Under the pieces are notes generated by a model. It was not told the DNA's origin. It saw nothing but the letters and a program-made list of their open reading frames with translations, and did no database searches. The translations under genes were made by a program, and so were the position numbers. Positions 20,907 to 33,512 of a DNA stretch of 64,000 bases are shown here, piece by piece (the stretch's first letter is position 1; each line of letters begins with the position of its first letter). The stretch lies in the NCBI GenBank assembly GCA_009823505.1, contig VZQC01006901.1:16264-80263 (forward strand), written 5' to 3'. The stretch comes from Rhizomys pruinosus (Eukaryota; Chordata; Mammalia; Rodentia; Spalacidae).

Positions 20907-20945
20907 AGAAATGTAAAACAAAACTTTTGAAGATAACATCAGGGA

Positions 20946-21160
20946 GCTTAGGTGGGTGGTGCTCAGCTCTAATTCCAGCTACTTAGGGAGCTGAGGCCAG
21001 AGGATAGAAAATTTGTATCCAATCTGGGCAACATTGCAAGACCCTGTCTCAAAATTAAGAAAAAAAAAAAAATAGAGACTGAGGATATAATCCAATACCT
21101 GCTTGGTACACATGAGGTCCTGAGTTCAATGCTCAGCACTAAAAACCAAGAAGAAAAGCT
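20946..21160 (+). mobile_element. Old B1 followed by ID-type sequence (B1-dID-like composite)
   Basis: 20946-21073 follows an old B1 (GAGCTGAGGCCAGAGGATAG ... CTGGGCAACATTGCAAGACC ... CTGTCTCAAAATTAAG). After an A run, 21074-21160 follows an ID/tRNA-Ala-type unit with GAGTTCAATGCTCAGCACTA. This order, 7SL part then tRNA part, is that of the known B1-dID type. Confidence 0.6.
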
Positions 21161-21646
21161 AACAGGAGATTTCATTGTTAGGTTCATATCTCAGAGAGAC
21201 CCTAGCATGCAAAAGTACTCAGGACTCTGAGAAAGGTAACTCAGGTTCTATTTTAGGGTTCGGTGTTCTGGCGTCTGACTCGGGAGCATGACAGCCAGCA
21301 ACAAGATGGCTGTTTGGCAGGCCTTTGAAGAGGAAGAAGGCAACAGGGTGTGGGCACTTTGTGGTCGAAATCAGGACCCAGAGCTTGAGGAAAAACAGGG
21401 CATTTTTCTCTCTTGCAGCCAGCCAAGATTACAATGACCTTTTCCCTGGAGTGTAGGATGGTGGTCAAGGGTGACCACCTCTCGGGGTTTCCAGGTCCAA
21501 GTTGACCGGTCTTACACTCGTGACCTTGGAGAAAAACATGTTACAAGCAGAGAAACAAAACAAAATCCCCACTAACCCTAAAGGAAAAGACTGACACATA
21601 AGGTTACATTAGAATCAAGGACTTCTGTTCATTAGAAGATACTATG
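21161..21646. other. Unassigned, no gene seen
   Basis: Higher GC than its surroundings; short frames only. May be part of an unrecognised LTR element. Confidence 0.45.
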
Positions 21647-21884
21647 GGGCTGGAGAGATGGCCTGGCGGTTGGGAGCACTGACTGCTCTTGCAGAGGACC
21701 CAGGTTCAATCCCTGGCACCCACATGGCAGCTGACAACCGTCTCTAACTCCAGTTCCAGGGGAATCCGACGCCCTCTTCTGACCTCTGCAGCGTTGCACG
21801 ACATGGGTGCACAGACCTGCATGCAGGCAGTACATTCATACACATACAAGAATAAATAAAAATTAGAAAAAAAATGGTAAAAAA
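21647..21884 (+). mobile_element. B3-type SINE, short-spacer form, exact 13-bp TSD
   Basis: AGAAGATACTATG is repeated at 21634-21646 and 21885-21897. Confidence 0.92.
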
Positions 21885-21897
21885 AGAAGATACTATG

Positions 21898-22424
21898 AGG
21901 AGACCTGAGGAGATTGTGATAACCCATGTAATCAACAGCAATAGCTTGAATCTAGCATGCATAATAGACTTCCATTACCCACAATTCAAAAGAAAAATCA
22001 GTAAGAAACTTAAACAAATGTTTCTACAAAGAAAGGTGTTAGAGTCTGAATCGTTACCCAAACCACTCCATATCAATACCTCAGAATTTGGAAATCAGTA
22101 TTTAGAGAAATTAATACCACTGTATTTGGAAATCAGTATTTAAAAAAAAAAAAACGGGTAATAAAAGTAGACCCTAATACAATATAACTGGTATCCATAT
22201 AAAAAGTGAAGATTAAGACACAGGCCTGCACAGGAATGAAGATATAGACACCCACATGAAGAGGAAAGGGACCTCAGAAGAACTGACATTCTGACCTTGA
22301 TCTCTGGTTTCCAGCCTCCAGAACTGGGAAACAAAACATTTCTGCTGGTTCAACCACCCAGTTTGTTGTTATGGCAACCCTAGGACTCCAAACCCCAGGG
22401 TTTTCAAAAGACCAAGGAAACATG
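21898..22424 (+). mobile_element. Probable MaLR/MLT1-type LTR remnant plus unassigned sequence
   Basis: About 22170-22390 has the pattern of the 3' half of an old MaLR-type LTR (TTTCCAGCCTCCAGAACTGG, then CACCCAGTTTGTTG, then GGCAACCCTAGGA). 21898-22160 is unassigned. Confidence 0.45.
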
Positions 22425-22530
22425 AAAAGGTACTCTATCAGTTAGTTATCAGAGAAATGCAAATTAAAACCACAACAAGCTACCCCATCTCACTTACCAC
22501 GCTGGCTATAATTAAAACCTCTGACAGTGC
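22425..22530 (+). mobile_element. Small L1 ORF2 fragment
   Basis: Contains ATCAGAGAAATGCAAATTAA, a well-known L1 ORF2 segment, followed by the CATCTCACTTACC-type region. About 100 bp only. Confidence 0.65.
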
Positions 22531-23686
22531 CAGAAATGTTAACTCTTACTGTAATTATTGATGCGGTCAACAGATTTGATAAAATGCTGACCCAGGCTCT
22601 GTAGTAAAGAGTCAGAGAGGGAAGCAAGACAGGTGCTTGAACTTACAGACCAGGAAGGACAGACAACTCAGCCAGTGACAGAAAGACTGTGTGGTAAGTG
22701 CTAGAACTGTTAAAGTGGCTTTGGGCACATGTGGCTGTACTGTCTAGCCTAGCTTAGGGGTGTGAAAAGTCAATAGTAATTAAGGAGAAAGGGGAATATT
22801 TCAGACTTCTGACGAAACTGGACCAAGAGACATGGCTTTGCAATAACAGGTGAGTAACAGGCACAACTGCAGAAATGGTTTTCAAATAATTGTCCAACAT
22901 TTGCTGAAAGATGAGGCTGGATCTTTTTGAGAAGAAAGAAGCTCCTTCAGGGTTCAGCTTTCTCCTACTCTATAGAGCCACCTGCTCAGGTCCCAACAGA
23001 AGATTCCAGTCCAGCCTGGCTCTCTGTGAAAGCTGTCCAGGCCCCAAACAGACCCCATACTCACTCTAGCATTCTGTTATCAGGGTCCTGACACTGTTAG
23101 TAAATTTAGCACAGAGGGTCCCACATTCTCATTTTGTACATACAATATACCAGTTCCAGTCTGCAACTAAGAGGAGTCACATGTTCCTTGGAAGTCTCTG
23201 CAGGTGACTTGGTGCCCTGTATCAAGAGGCTTATTTGCATAATGAATGACACTCCCAGTTCAAACAAGGCTTGTATTGGATGCTGGAGGGGTGCATGGTT
23301 TAAAGAGGTTATGTGGAAAAACGACTGTCACCCAGTGGATGATGAGAAATCTGAATGAGGTTGGGTGGGTAGGGGGAGAGACCTAGTGCTCTATAAGATT
23401 ATCATTATATTATTTAAACTTATTCAACTTTACAGAACAACTGTTAAAAACATATAGAGAATTTCCACATTTTTTTTCTAAATTACCTGTGCTGTAAATC
23501 TTTTGTCACATTTTATTTCTGCTCATTCTCTCTCTTTCTCCATGTTATTCTTCCCGTAAACCCTCCAAGAGAGGCTGTGTGCACACGTAATGATCCTTTA
23601 GCTGTAATACTTCCGTGTATTTTCGCATAAAGCTATGGCTTTAAATACTCATAGTAGACTATCAATCAGAGGAAACAACACTGTTC
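22531..23686. other. Unassigned, no gene seen
   Basis: Over 1.1 kb without a recognised repeat. No long frame, no convincing exon. An ATTTGCAT octamer occurs near 23231. Confidence 0.5.
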
Positions 23687-23701
23687 CACATTTCCTTTTT
23701 T

Positions 23702-23854
23702 TTTTTTTTTTGGTATTTTTGAGACAGGGCCTCCCTTTTAGTACCAGCTGTCTTGGAGCTCACTCTGTAGACCAGGCTGGCCTTGAACTCACAGAGATCT
23801 ACCTACCTCTACCTCCGGAGTGCTGGGATTAAAGGCGTGCACCACCATGCCTGG
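23702..23854 (-). mobile_element. B1 SINE with TSD
   Basis: Antisense B1 with poly(T) at its left; CCACATTTCCTTTTT at 23686-23700 and 23855-23869. Confidence 0.9.
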
Positions 23855-23899
23855 CCACATTTCCTTTTTTATAATCTAAAACATCAAAATTCTGGTGAC

Positions 23900-24112
23900 A
23901 TGGGGCTGGAGAGATAGCTCAATAGTTAAAAGTACTGGTTGCTCTTACAGAGGAACTGCTTCAGTTCCCAGTGTGACAGCTAACAGCCATCCATAACTCT
24001 AGCTCCAGGAGACCCCATTCCCTCTTCTGGTCTCTGGGGGCATTGCACACACAGGTGCACTTACATGCATGTAGGCAAAATACACTTACACATAAAAAAT
24101 AAATAAGTAAAT
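23900..24112 (+). mobile_element. Older B3-type SINE, exact 12-bp TSD
   Basis: AATTCTGGTGAC at 23888-23899 and 24113-24124. Diverged head and body. Confidence 0.88.
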
Positions 24113-24124
24113 AATTCTGGTGAC

Positions 24125-24411
24125 CACCACACAAAACTACTTGACAGAAAAATCTCCTGTTGTGCTTCCCTACACACAAGGTTCAGTCTAGACTCACGCT
24201 CTTCCTCCTATAGTGGAGTCCAGTCTTTAATGATTTACTGTGGCTGAAGCTGGATGTGTGTCACAGCTGTGCCTTTCATCTTTTTTCCAGCACACATCAC
24301 TCCTCTGCTGGTTTTCATACTGCCTTAGTGTAACCTTTATAGTTTGGGAACATCACATTATTACTACCAAGAAGAAGGCTCTGGACTTGCAAGCCTTGTT
24401 AAAAGAATTTA
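24125..24411. other. Unassigned
   Basis: No repeat recognised; a 66-codon frame covers 24240-24440 but shows no domain. Confidence 0.4.
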
Positions 24412-25222
24412 ACGGGGGTTTCCGCTTCTTCAGAGTATAGACTGCCATTGTTGGACTACCCAGGCTGTATCATGGAGACCAGTACAGGAAGATCAAGACA
24501 GGATGCAGTGCTTACTGGACCTCATTTGGTGACCATGGGAAGGGAAAACCCCAGTGTGGAACACAAGGGCAGAACTGATGGTGGTTTGGGCTTTCCAAAG
24601 AGGAGACTTCAAACATGACATCTTTCAGCCTAATTAGGAAAAAAATCAGGGGCTAGAGAGATGGCCTAGCGGTTAAGAGCACCGACTGCTCTTGCAGAGG
24701 CCCCGGGTTCGATCCCCAGCACCCATATGGCGGCTGAGAACCATCTGTAACTCCAATTCCAGGGGAATCCAACACCCTCTTCTGACCTCTGCAGCATTGC
24801 ACAACACAGGTGCACAAACCTACATGCAGACAGTACATTCATACACATAAATAAATAAAATTTTTAAAAATTAAAAAGGAAAAATCATAAGCTGAAGATG
24901 CTAAAACCTATGATATATATGGCACGCATATGTGCATATTTTGGAGTGATGCAAATTGGAAGGAATAACAACAACAACAACAACAACAGAAAAGTCTGTG
25001 TCAAAGAACTGACTGAACAGTGAACTTCTGCTGGAAACATTAAACTTCTGTATTGAGAATTTTGAGAGAGACTGAGAAAAAGATGAAGAACATGAGTTCT
25101 GGTAGGGTGGAGGGGCAGGGAGGGGGGCACGGGTCTAGATTTGATTTGTAATGTAATTTTGTATGAATTGCACAGAGCTTCAATAAAACATTGGCTTTGA
25201 AAAAAAATAAAATAAAAAAAGA
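24412..25222 (+). pseudogene. Candidate retrocopy (processed pseudogene or 5'-truncated retroelement)
   Basis: Ends with CAATAAAACATTGGC (poly(A) signal) about 15 bases before an A-rich tail (25200-25222), as a reverse-transcribed mRNA would. AAAGAATTTAA occurs at 24401-24411 and again at 25225-25235, a possible 11-bp TSD. A G-rich purine tract lies at 25105-25132, which would also fit an L1 3' UTR. A B3-type SINE interrupts it. The source transcript is not recognised. Confidence 0.4.
24650..24880 (+). mobile_element. B3-type SINE, short-spacer form
   Basis: Starts GGGGCTAGAGAGATGG, body with one TTCCAGG motif, A-rich tail. A noisy second version is at 46915-47140. Confidence 0.88.
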
Positions 25223-25289
25223 AAGAATTTAATCAGCAGCCCTGGGGATCTACGGAGGAATTCATACAGTGTTGAATTAAGTCCATGGG

Positions 25290-25450
25290 GTGGGAGTGAG
25301 CGGACCTGTATTCAAAAGCCAGATCTCCTACCACATAGCTACCAGGTTGATGTTAGACAAACTCATCCACGAAATGGTGGTGGTAACACATACTTCAGAG
25401 GCTGTTGGGAAGATTAAATTAAATAATGAGGGTGAAGAACCCAGTGCGAA
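25290..25450 (+). mobile_element. MIR-like SINE
   Basis: Follows the MIR order: ...GGACCTGTATTCAAAAGCCA, CATAGCTACCAGGTTG, GACAAACTCATCCACG, GAAATGGTGGTGGTAACA, AGGCTGTTGGGAAGATTAAA, ACCCAGTGCG. An ancient mammal-wide element, consistent with undisturbed old sequence around it. Confidence 0.6.
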
Positions 25451-26146
25451 TTAATGTGTGCTCTGAGATTTAGCTTCTGTCAAGTTTACGCGTTAATGGC
25501 TATGACACCTAGTCGCTCATTAAGCCTATTTACAGCTGCTGGTGGGAGCTGACACTTAGGTCATTTCTTCCTTAGTTTGTAACAAAAGTTTTCTGGTTTC
25601 TGTGCAAACACAACGCTTTCTCTTTTATGTACCACACCACATCAAACTTGCTACCGTGTAAAAGATTTCTGCTTATGTAGTCATAGGAAAGAAAATTTGC
25701 ATCAGTTGGCTTGAACGTTTTGGTGAACCACACTTTATTCATGTTCTGAAACTCGGTTGTGTACTTTGGAGGGGTTTTTCTCTCAGATGACTCATGCTGC
25801 CTTTATCTACAAAGAGTGAGGAGCCTGAAAGACGATTACAGGCAGTTGTAAGAGCAAAAACAGGAGAACTTTAGATCGGTTTTAGATTTCCAAATGGGAT
25901 GAGCAGTGAGTTGTTAACACGATCTCGTGACTCCTCACGGCCTTTAAGACCTGGGGTGTTTCCCTGCATCACATAATAGACTATTCTTCCATCTGCAATT
26001 GCAAAAAGATAGATGAAGGAGGAGTTGTGAGGGTGGCTTGGGATTTAGCCCCCTACCACAGTAGGGAGAAAGCATCAAATGTTTATTTAGGCGGAGTCCC
26101 TGTTCAATTTTAGGCAAATTAAAGTACAACGTAAAACAAACACTTT
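25451..26146. other. Unique AT-rich sequence next to MIR; no gene seen
   Basis: No rodent repeat recognised. 25450-25545 is rich in ATTAA-type motifs and is preserved without change in the second version at 47746-47840. It could be constrained non-coding sequence; this is a guess from appearance. It ends in one half of a B1 target-site duplication (AAAACAAACACTTT, 26133-26146). Confidence 0.45.
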
Positions 26147-26171
26147 TTTTTTTTTTTTTTTTTTTTTTTTN
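26147..26171. other. Poly(T) run ending in an ambiguous base
   Basis: A T run followed by n at 26171, then a degraded antisense B1. Read as the edge of a sequence contig inside a B1 tail. Confidence 0.7.
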
Positions 26172-26698
26172 ATTTTTATATTGGTCTTTTCGAGACAGGG
26201 GTCTCCCTTTAGCCCCAGCTGTCCCTGAACTCACAGAAGTCATCTTTTTTTGAACTTACTTTGTAGACCAGTTTGGCTTTGCAAAGATTAGCCTGCCTTT
26301 GTTTCTCAAGGGCTAGGATTAAAGGTGTGTGCCACCACCAGGCCCAGCTAAAAACAAAAACCTTAATTCGGAAAAGGGAACCAGTATTCAATTTAAAACA
26401 CGGCAGTTAATTTACATAAAACAAAACCAGGACAGTCAGGAGGGCGGGGGTGGTGGGTGCACAGGGGGGAAAAACCGCAGGGGGAAGGCAGGAAAAAAAG
26501 GAAAAGAAAAGGGAGGGAGGAAACCAAAAAAAACCCTTACTTTGTAATATATTCCTGCAACAATATTAAGGGATTCAGAGGCAGTCAGAATCTTTGTAGA
26601 GTTCGACGAGGGGGCCAGGCCAATGGCATAACAGAGTGAAATCCCAGGCGTAAGCTGGGGCTACAGGGAGAGAGGGGGAAGGGGGGGGAAAAGAAGGG

Positions 26699-26737
<39 letters not shown>

Positions 26738-29700
26738 AACAACAACAACGAAAAAAAAAGCAGTACGCCGGCAACTCTAAGTGAACGGGGAAAAATAACG
26801 AGAGTCAAAAAACAACGTATGCCCTCAACGCAAATTCATTAATTTGTGGAGCAAGACCACAGGAAGGTGGTCAGAATTTGGTTTGAGAATCAATACAGGC
26901 CAGTAATATCTTCATGTAGGATCGGCTTGAATAGCGTGCTGTACTGACACTTAAATAAGGGGGACAGTGTGTGGAATACGATAATGGAATGAAGCTATAA
27001 ATTTAGAACTAAGAGGAATCAAACAGCAAAACATCCCCAAACTGGAAAGAAAAAAAAGAAAAAGTGTGTGGGCTAGGAATATGGGGGTTTGGCTCCCGAA
27101 GTGGGGGGTAGTAAACGCTGAAGCCCCAAGCGCTAAAAACGAAAGGTGTGAGACAAAAGAGAATTTGAAATATGGTGCCCGGGGCAGGGTTGATCCAAAG
27201 TAATTGAGGTGCTTACAACATTTGTTCGATCTCTCAATGTTCCTCGAACCGGCACTACCCCGTCCCCGATCTCTGCCCGTTCTCCTCTCCGCCTCGGGGT
27301 CCCTCCCCCTGAGCACAAAGGGATGGCTAAGTGTAAGAGGGACAGAACCAGGCCACAAGAAGAAGGGCCATGAACCAGGACAAAATGCAGGCCGTCCCAG
27401 AAAAAACTAAAACAACTGCTGGCCGGGACCTTCGTCTTGTGAATAGCTAAGGCGTTCCAAAACTGATAAGCAAATTATGAGCAAATCTAAATGCCACCCA
27501 AAGGTCTGCATGTTTGTGTGTAGAAGAGAAGCAGGGGGACCCAGCCTGATGTGTTGGCCATGAGGCCACAGTCAGGGGGAACTGTTAGAGCTATCCTCTG
27601 AGGTCAGTGGCTCGAGATGGGAAAAGACAGTGGAAGAGGCACTGGAAGGGGTAAAGATAACAACCAAAGATATGTAAAACATCATCTGTGTGCTCACAAG
27701 GAAAAAAATTAGTTCCTGATGAAGTGTAATAATATAGCCATTGACAAACTATTAGAAAGTTCCAGCAAGGTTCTAGCAGAATCACTGTTCATCAATTGGG
27801 TTATGGTCTTTGTAAGTGTTTTTTGTGGTAATGTTTTTTTTAAATCTGAAGAAGATTCTAGTGATTGAAACAGGGTGAGACCAATACTGAATAGCCAAAT
27901 TTCTGAGCCGCGTTAACACTGGCCCAAGGTTAATAGATCCCGTGGGACTGGAGATAGAGAGGAGACGGCAATCAGGGGTGCCATGCAAGGCACAGCAGCC
28001 GATGTAAATACGTAAGTAGAACTGACCTACGGCTTCATGAATCAGAAAAATAATAGGGTTGGATCAGCAAACAAATATCATCTAGATGTGCCAGGCATCA
28101 TCAAGCACCTGAAGGCATAGCGCAGGGGGCAAGGTCGGCTGTGGTAGTTCATTCCAGCCTAGGGGGCTCTGGGAGTAAGGGTCCCCGATCGACGGATCAG
28201 TCGGCGGGCTAAATGGTAATGAAACCGTGTCGGTCCAAAAACACCACAACAAAACAAAACAAAAAAAAAAAAAAAAAATACTAAATTAAATATAAATGAA
28301 TAATGAATAAAATTCTTATCATATGGATTACGCTTTTTGACTATTAGAATAATTAATCCAGTAATTAAGATAATTGGATATAGGTAAGCTCACATGTCAG
28401 AACACAATGCTGATTAGTATGGCAAAGGCAAAGGTGTCCAATAACCAAACATGAAAAGTAAAAAAAAATAGCTAGTAATTTAAAATAATAGAAACAGCAC
28501 ATTTCTTTAATGCCAACTACTGTTCTTTTATTAGAAAGCTATTAGTTAAGTGCTAGTGAAGGTGATACCCTGTGTGCTTACTGGCGTTTACAGATTAATA
28601 CTTAATGCCCGGAGCACTTGATCTGTCCCTTATTAATCAGTGGATACTGTCTAATTGAGTTGTGGAAGTAGGGAAAGATCTCCTCCCAAATGAGGAAAAC
28701 AAATGTTTTAAGCTCACCAAGTGGTCTCACACTCTGACAGAACAGAATCCATTTGGAAAGGGAAAACTCTAGTGTAAAAGCCGCGAAAATATGATGAAAG
28801 ATGACTGTAACTTGTTGGGAATGAAATTATAACAAAAAAAGGAAGAATGAATAGATGAAAAATACACAGCGTACATCATGATCACCGACTGCATAATCAT
28901 GATCAATCAAGGGCATTTAAGGAAAGGCACTGATGGACAATAAAGTTAGGGTGTAGGATCTAGGAAGTGAACCTCAGAACACGCGCTGAGGATCGTGGAA
29001 AGCAATCAGCTGACCCCTTCATTGTAATCTGTTTTGGCCAAATGAATAGACATTAGACCTAGCTAAGGCTTGAAATTCATTTCTGTGTCAAAGCCACGAA
29101 TCCTGGTTTGGGTTCTCAGCTGAGCTCCCGGGGTGAAAGATTAGGGAACTCCGCAGCGCTGGTGGTAGGGTGGTTAGTGTGAGCTGCTGGTCTCTAACCG
29201 ATCCACCGCATGTACAATATGAACGGGTGATTTGTTTTTTTTATTTTTTTTGTTTTTTGTGTGGTTTTTTTCAGACAGGGTCTCCCGCGTAGCCCCAGCT
29301 ATGCCTGGAACTCACTCTGTAGACAAAGGGCGTGCCATTGGAACTAACAAGATTCGGGCACCATGGCCATCTGGGGCCATCCCAAGTCAGGATTAAAGGA
29401 CGTTCGCACGGGACACACGCCCGGGCTTTTTTTGTTGTTTTACTTTATTAAATTTGTATTGAATTGTTTTAAGTCAAATAATAAATTAAAACATAATTGC
29501 ACGTATAGTATAATTATGGCCTAATTTGGACTTCTAGAGTTTTCTTAACATTATACTATCAAATATCAGCTATTATTCTTTAAAATATTACAGAGGTTAA
29601 GTTCTGAGGTCTCTGGTCACAAAATCTTCAGATCATCAATCAATCAGTAATCAAGCCTTTATAAATTTGTAGCCCCCCATGTTCTATTCTTTTTTGGTGA

Positions 29701-30830
29701 AAACATTTAAAATTAACCCAGCGAAAGAAATGATATCAAGCATACATCACAAGATTTTCATTATAGGCTAACCATGTGCTGTAATTAAAGAATTAAATCA
29801 GTAAAGGTTTACTCATTTTGTGTAAGTAAAATGTAATTGTTAGAACATTAATTAGCAATAATTATCTTATTTTGTAACCTCGCGTATACGTACTAAGTCT
29901 ACTGTATAAAGGCCAACCCACCCATAACAACCTTTGTTTTAAAAAGTATGCTTTGTAAATAGTAAAACACCACATCGGTTTATTCAGTACAAATTGTTGG
30001 CATCAAATTCACAAGACTAAGAGACTTGTACTTTCTGCTTTGAACAAAGCTTAAAAAACAGTGCTGTTTCTACTTGAAGCATGTCCCAGCTTCTTGCACT
30101 CCAGTACTCTGAGCAACCTTCAACTCTGTGGTTTGGGAGCATCTACCCAGTCTTTGATGTTCATGATTACTACCCTTAGCTTTTTTTTCACTCCTCACAT
30201 ACAGGAAATTTACAAAGTCTGAAATTAAACTATGTTAATTCCTAAAACACATTTAGGATTCACTGTTATAACCGAAGCTGTATACAGGGAAAAAATATAA
30301 CTTTGCATTCCCTAAGTTGACATATGCAAGTTGATGTATAATATGATAACCAGAATCTGTTTTAAATGAATATATCATTTTATTACAATGTTTTTTTTTT
30401 TTTAAAGATTTGTTTCATTAATAATTTATTTATTTATGTTGTGTGGTCTTTTTTTGAGAAGGGTCTCCCTTTAGTCCCAGCTGCCTGGGAGCGTCCTTGT
30501 AGCCGAGCTGGCCTGAACTCACAGTGATCTGCCTGCCCTCGCTCCTGAGGCTGGTGTGAAAGGTTGTAGCACCATCCCACAATAAACAGAACTTTGTATT
30601 ATTAATAGATATGCAACTTAGGGGAACAGCTCTGACTTCTTGGTTTTTTAATGTTATTTGAACGAAATAAAACAGAAGCATATATTGTTGGTTGTTTACA
30701 TTCGTGAATGCAAAAGAACAAGTTTTTGTCTTTACATTACCACACCAGCACAAACAAAACATAAAAAACATTCATAGGTTACCTACCTGAGAACAAAATA
30801 AAAAAAATCAAGAAAATTGGCAAAAAAAAA
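26172..30830. repeat. Error-rich second version of 42880-46812
   Basis: Runs in the same order as the clean block: antisense B1 (to about 26347), MLT1-like LTR (about 27060-27540), unique AT-rich DNA (from 28280), antisense B1 (29225-29430), unique DNA, B1 (30440-30590). Differences are mostly one-base insertions and deletions, densest in repeats. Frames here are by-products of these indels and are not genes. Confidence 0.8.
26363..27225 (+). repeat. 863-bp block identical to 48766-49628
   Basis: Constant offset of 22,403 across the block, including a 38-base A run. Divergence starts abruptly at both ends. Confidence 0.9.
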
Positions 30831-33481
30831 TCTTGTTTTTTTTTTTTTTTTTTTTGTTCTTTTGAGACAGGGTCCTCCCATGTAGCCCCAGCTGTCCTAG
30901 AATCACTATGTAGACCCAGACTGGCTTGAACTGACCCTGCTTCTTGCCTCCTGAGCTGGGATTAAAGGCATGCACAACCATGCCTGGCGGGCTTTGTTTT
31001 TTTTATTTAGTTTAAAGAAGAGATTTATTCTTTCTCATAAATCTTAGTCTTAAAGACATAGGTGGAAGAATCAGATTAGAAAATGAACATCCTAACACAA
31101 ATATTACGATTCAATGCAATCCCAATCAAAATCACCCATGACATTCTTCACAGATTTGAAAAAAGAAAATCCTAAAATAATGTATGGAAAGAACAAAATA
31201 CCCTGAATAGCCAAAGCAACCCTGAGCAAAAGATCATAAAGGCAATTGTAAAAAGATACCCAGACTCAAATTATTTTATAGGGGTCTATGGTCTTAAAAC
31301 AGCTTGATACTGGCACAGAAACAGACCTGTAGATCCATGAACAAAATTGAAGATCAAAACTTGGGCACATACAAGTTCAGCAGCGCACGTCAATATTGAC
31401 AAAGGGAACCAAGACAACCATGGAGGAAAGACAGCATCTTCAAAGCAATGGTGTTTGGCAAAACTGGATCACCACTTGTAGAGAAGAATGAAAACGAACG
31501 CCTAATCTTAACCCTGTAGAAAATCACTTCCAAATGGATAAAGACGCAATGTGAAACCTGAAAACTCTGAAAATGATAGGGAAAAACGTTGGAAATAACC
31601 GACAAGAAGATAGAGAGGAAAATAATTTTCTTCTTTTTTTTTTTTTTTTGGTCTTTTTGGACAGGGTCTTCCCTGTAGCCCCAGCGTCCCTGGAACTCGC
31701 GCGTAACCGGCTGGCCTTGAACTCACAAAGATCGGGCCCTGCCTTTGCCTCCTGAGTGCTAGGATTAAAGACGTGGCACCACCATGCCCGTCTGAAATAT
31801 TTTTAAATCAGACAGCAGTTGTTGCAGGAATTAGATCAACAATCACAAGTGGGACCTTAGTAAATTGAAAAAGCTTCTGTACAGCAAAAGACCAATAAAC
31901 AAAGAAGTGAAGAAGAAACCCACAGAGTAGGAGGAAATCTTCACTAGTGAGTGAGACATCTGACAAGGTTTAACATCCAGAGTATATAAATTACTCAAAA
32001 ACGAAAGGATCAAGAAAAACACCCAATCAAAATGGAGCAAAGAGCTAAACAGAGCTTCACAAATGAAGAAGTAAGATGGTTAAGAAAAATCTTAAAAAAA
32101 GTGGCAGCAGGGGGCTGGAGAGAATGGGCCTAGAGGTTAAGAGAGCCCCAACTGCTCTGCAGAGGATCCGGGTTTGATCCCCAGCACCCACACAGCTGCT
32201 GAGAACCGTCTGAAAACTCCAGTTCCAGGAAACTCCAGTTTCAGGGGAATCTGACACACTTCTGACCCTCCGCAGCATTGCACACACAGGGCACAGACCT
32301 GCGTGCAGACAGTACATCATACACATAGAGAAAAATAAATAAAAAAAATTTTTTAAAGTGTTCAACATGTTTAGTAATTAAGGAAATGCAGCTTAAAAAA
32401 CCACTTTAAGATTTCATCTTAACCCAGGTAAGACTGGCTATGATAAAGAAAAAAAATGATACCAAATGCTGAGAGGTTTGTGGGGAAAACAGGAACACTC
32501 ATCCACTGCTGGTGGGAATGCAAACTCGGTGCAACCCCTATGGAAGCAATGTGGAGAACACTTAAAAGATGCAAAATGACCCTACCACCTGACCCAGTCA
32601 GACAACTCCTGGGTATATACCCATCCTATTGCAGAGATAAATGCACGACCATGTTTTTTGCAGCTCCTTTCACAATACTGAAGAGCGGGAAGCAACCCAA
32701 TGTCAATCCATAGGTGAATGGGTAAAGAAAAATGTGGTACATCTACACAATGGACGTCTATGCAGCAGTAAAAAAAAGACAATCAGGAAATGTGCTAGGG
32801 AAATGAGGAACTAGAAATCGTTATGCGAAGTGAAGTAACAAAGTCACCCCCAAACAAACAAAACATAGTTCCCTCATTTGTGGATTCCATCCAGCACAAA
32901 ACCCTTATATGTAAGTCAGAGCTGGGTAAAAAAAAGAAAGAGATTTGAAGTACATTAAAATAGACTAAAAAAATTTTACCCAGCTTGACTTACATATAAG
33001 GGTTTTGCACTTGGGAGGCAGAGGCAGTGGATCTTTGTAGTTCAAGCCAGCCCTGGTCTACAGAGTGAGTTTGCCAGGACACTGGGGGTACAGAGAGACC
33101 CGTCGCGAAAGACCAAAAAAAAAAAAAAGAAGAATTTGTTTCTTTCTCGCAAAAATCTTAGATCTGAGGAAAATAAAACATATACTATATCTAAGTGATA
33201 ATGGTTGTGGTATTATTTTTACTGACCAATTACCTACCCACTTTGACTTACATAAAAGGATTTGGTGTTAGGAACCACAAATGAAGGAGAACATAATGTC
33301 CCTTGGTTATTTTTCTGAGTCTATGTTGCTTCACCTAGCATAACAGCTTCCAGTTCCCTCCATTTGCTACAAATTACATGATGTTGTCCTTCACTGATGC
33401 ATAGAACTCTATGTAAGAGGTCTAACATTTGTCTTTTTTTTTCCCCTCTTATAACTTTTTTTTTGTTTAATTTTTATTTTA

Positions 33482-33512
<31 letters not shown>

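Noticed and set aside
23134..23358. 74-codon frame as a small gene
   Set aside because: No recognisable domain and no regulatory context; length is within chance expectation.
26457..26808. Open frames on both strands in the 863-bp block, including a Lys/Arg-rich frame repeated at 48860
   Set aside because: They lie in error-rich sequence derived from a B1 and a long A run; the clean version at 43030-43300 does not hold them. The repeat is due to the duplicated block.
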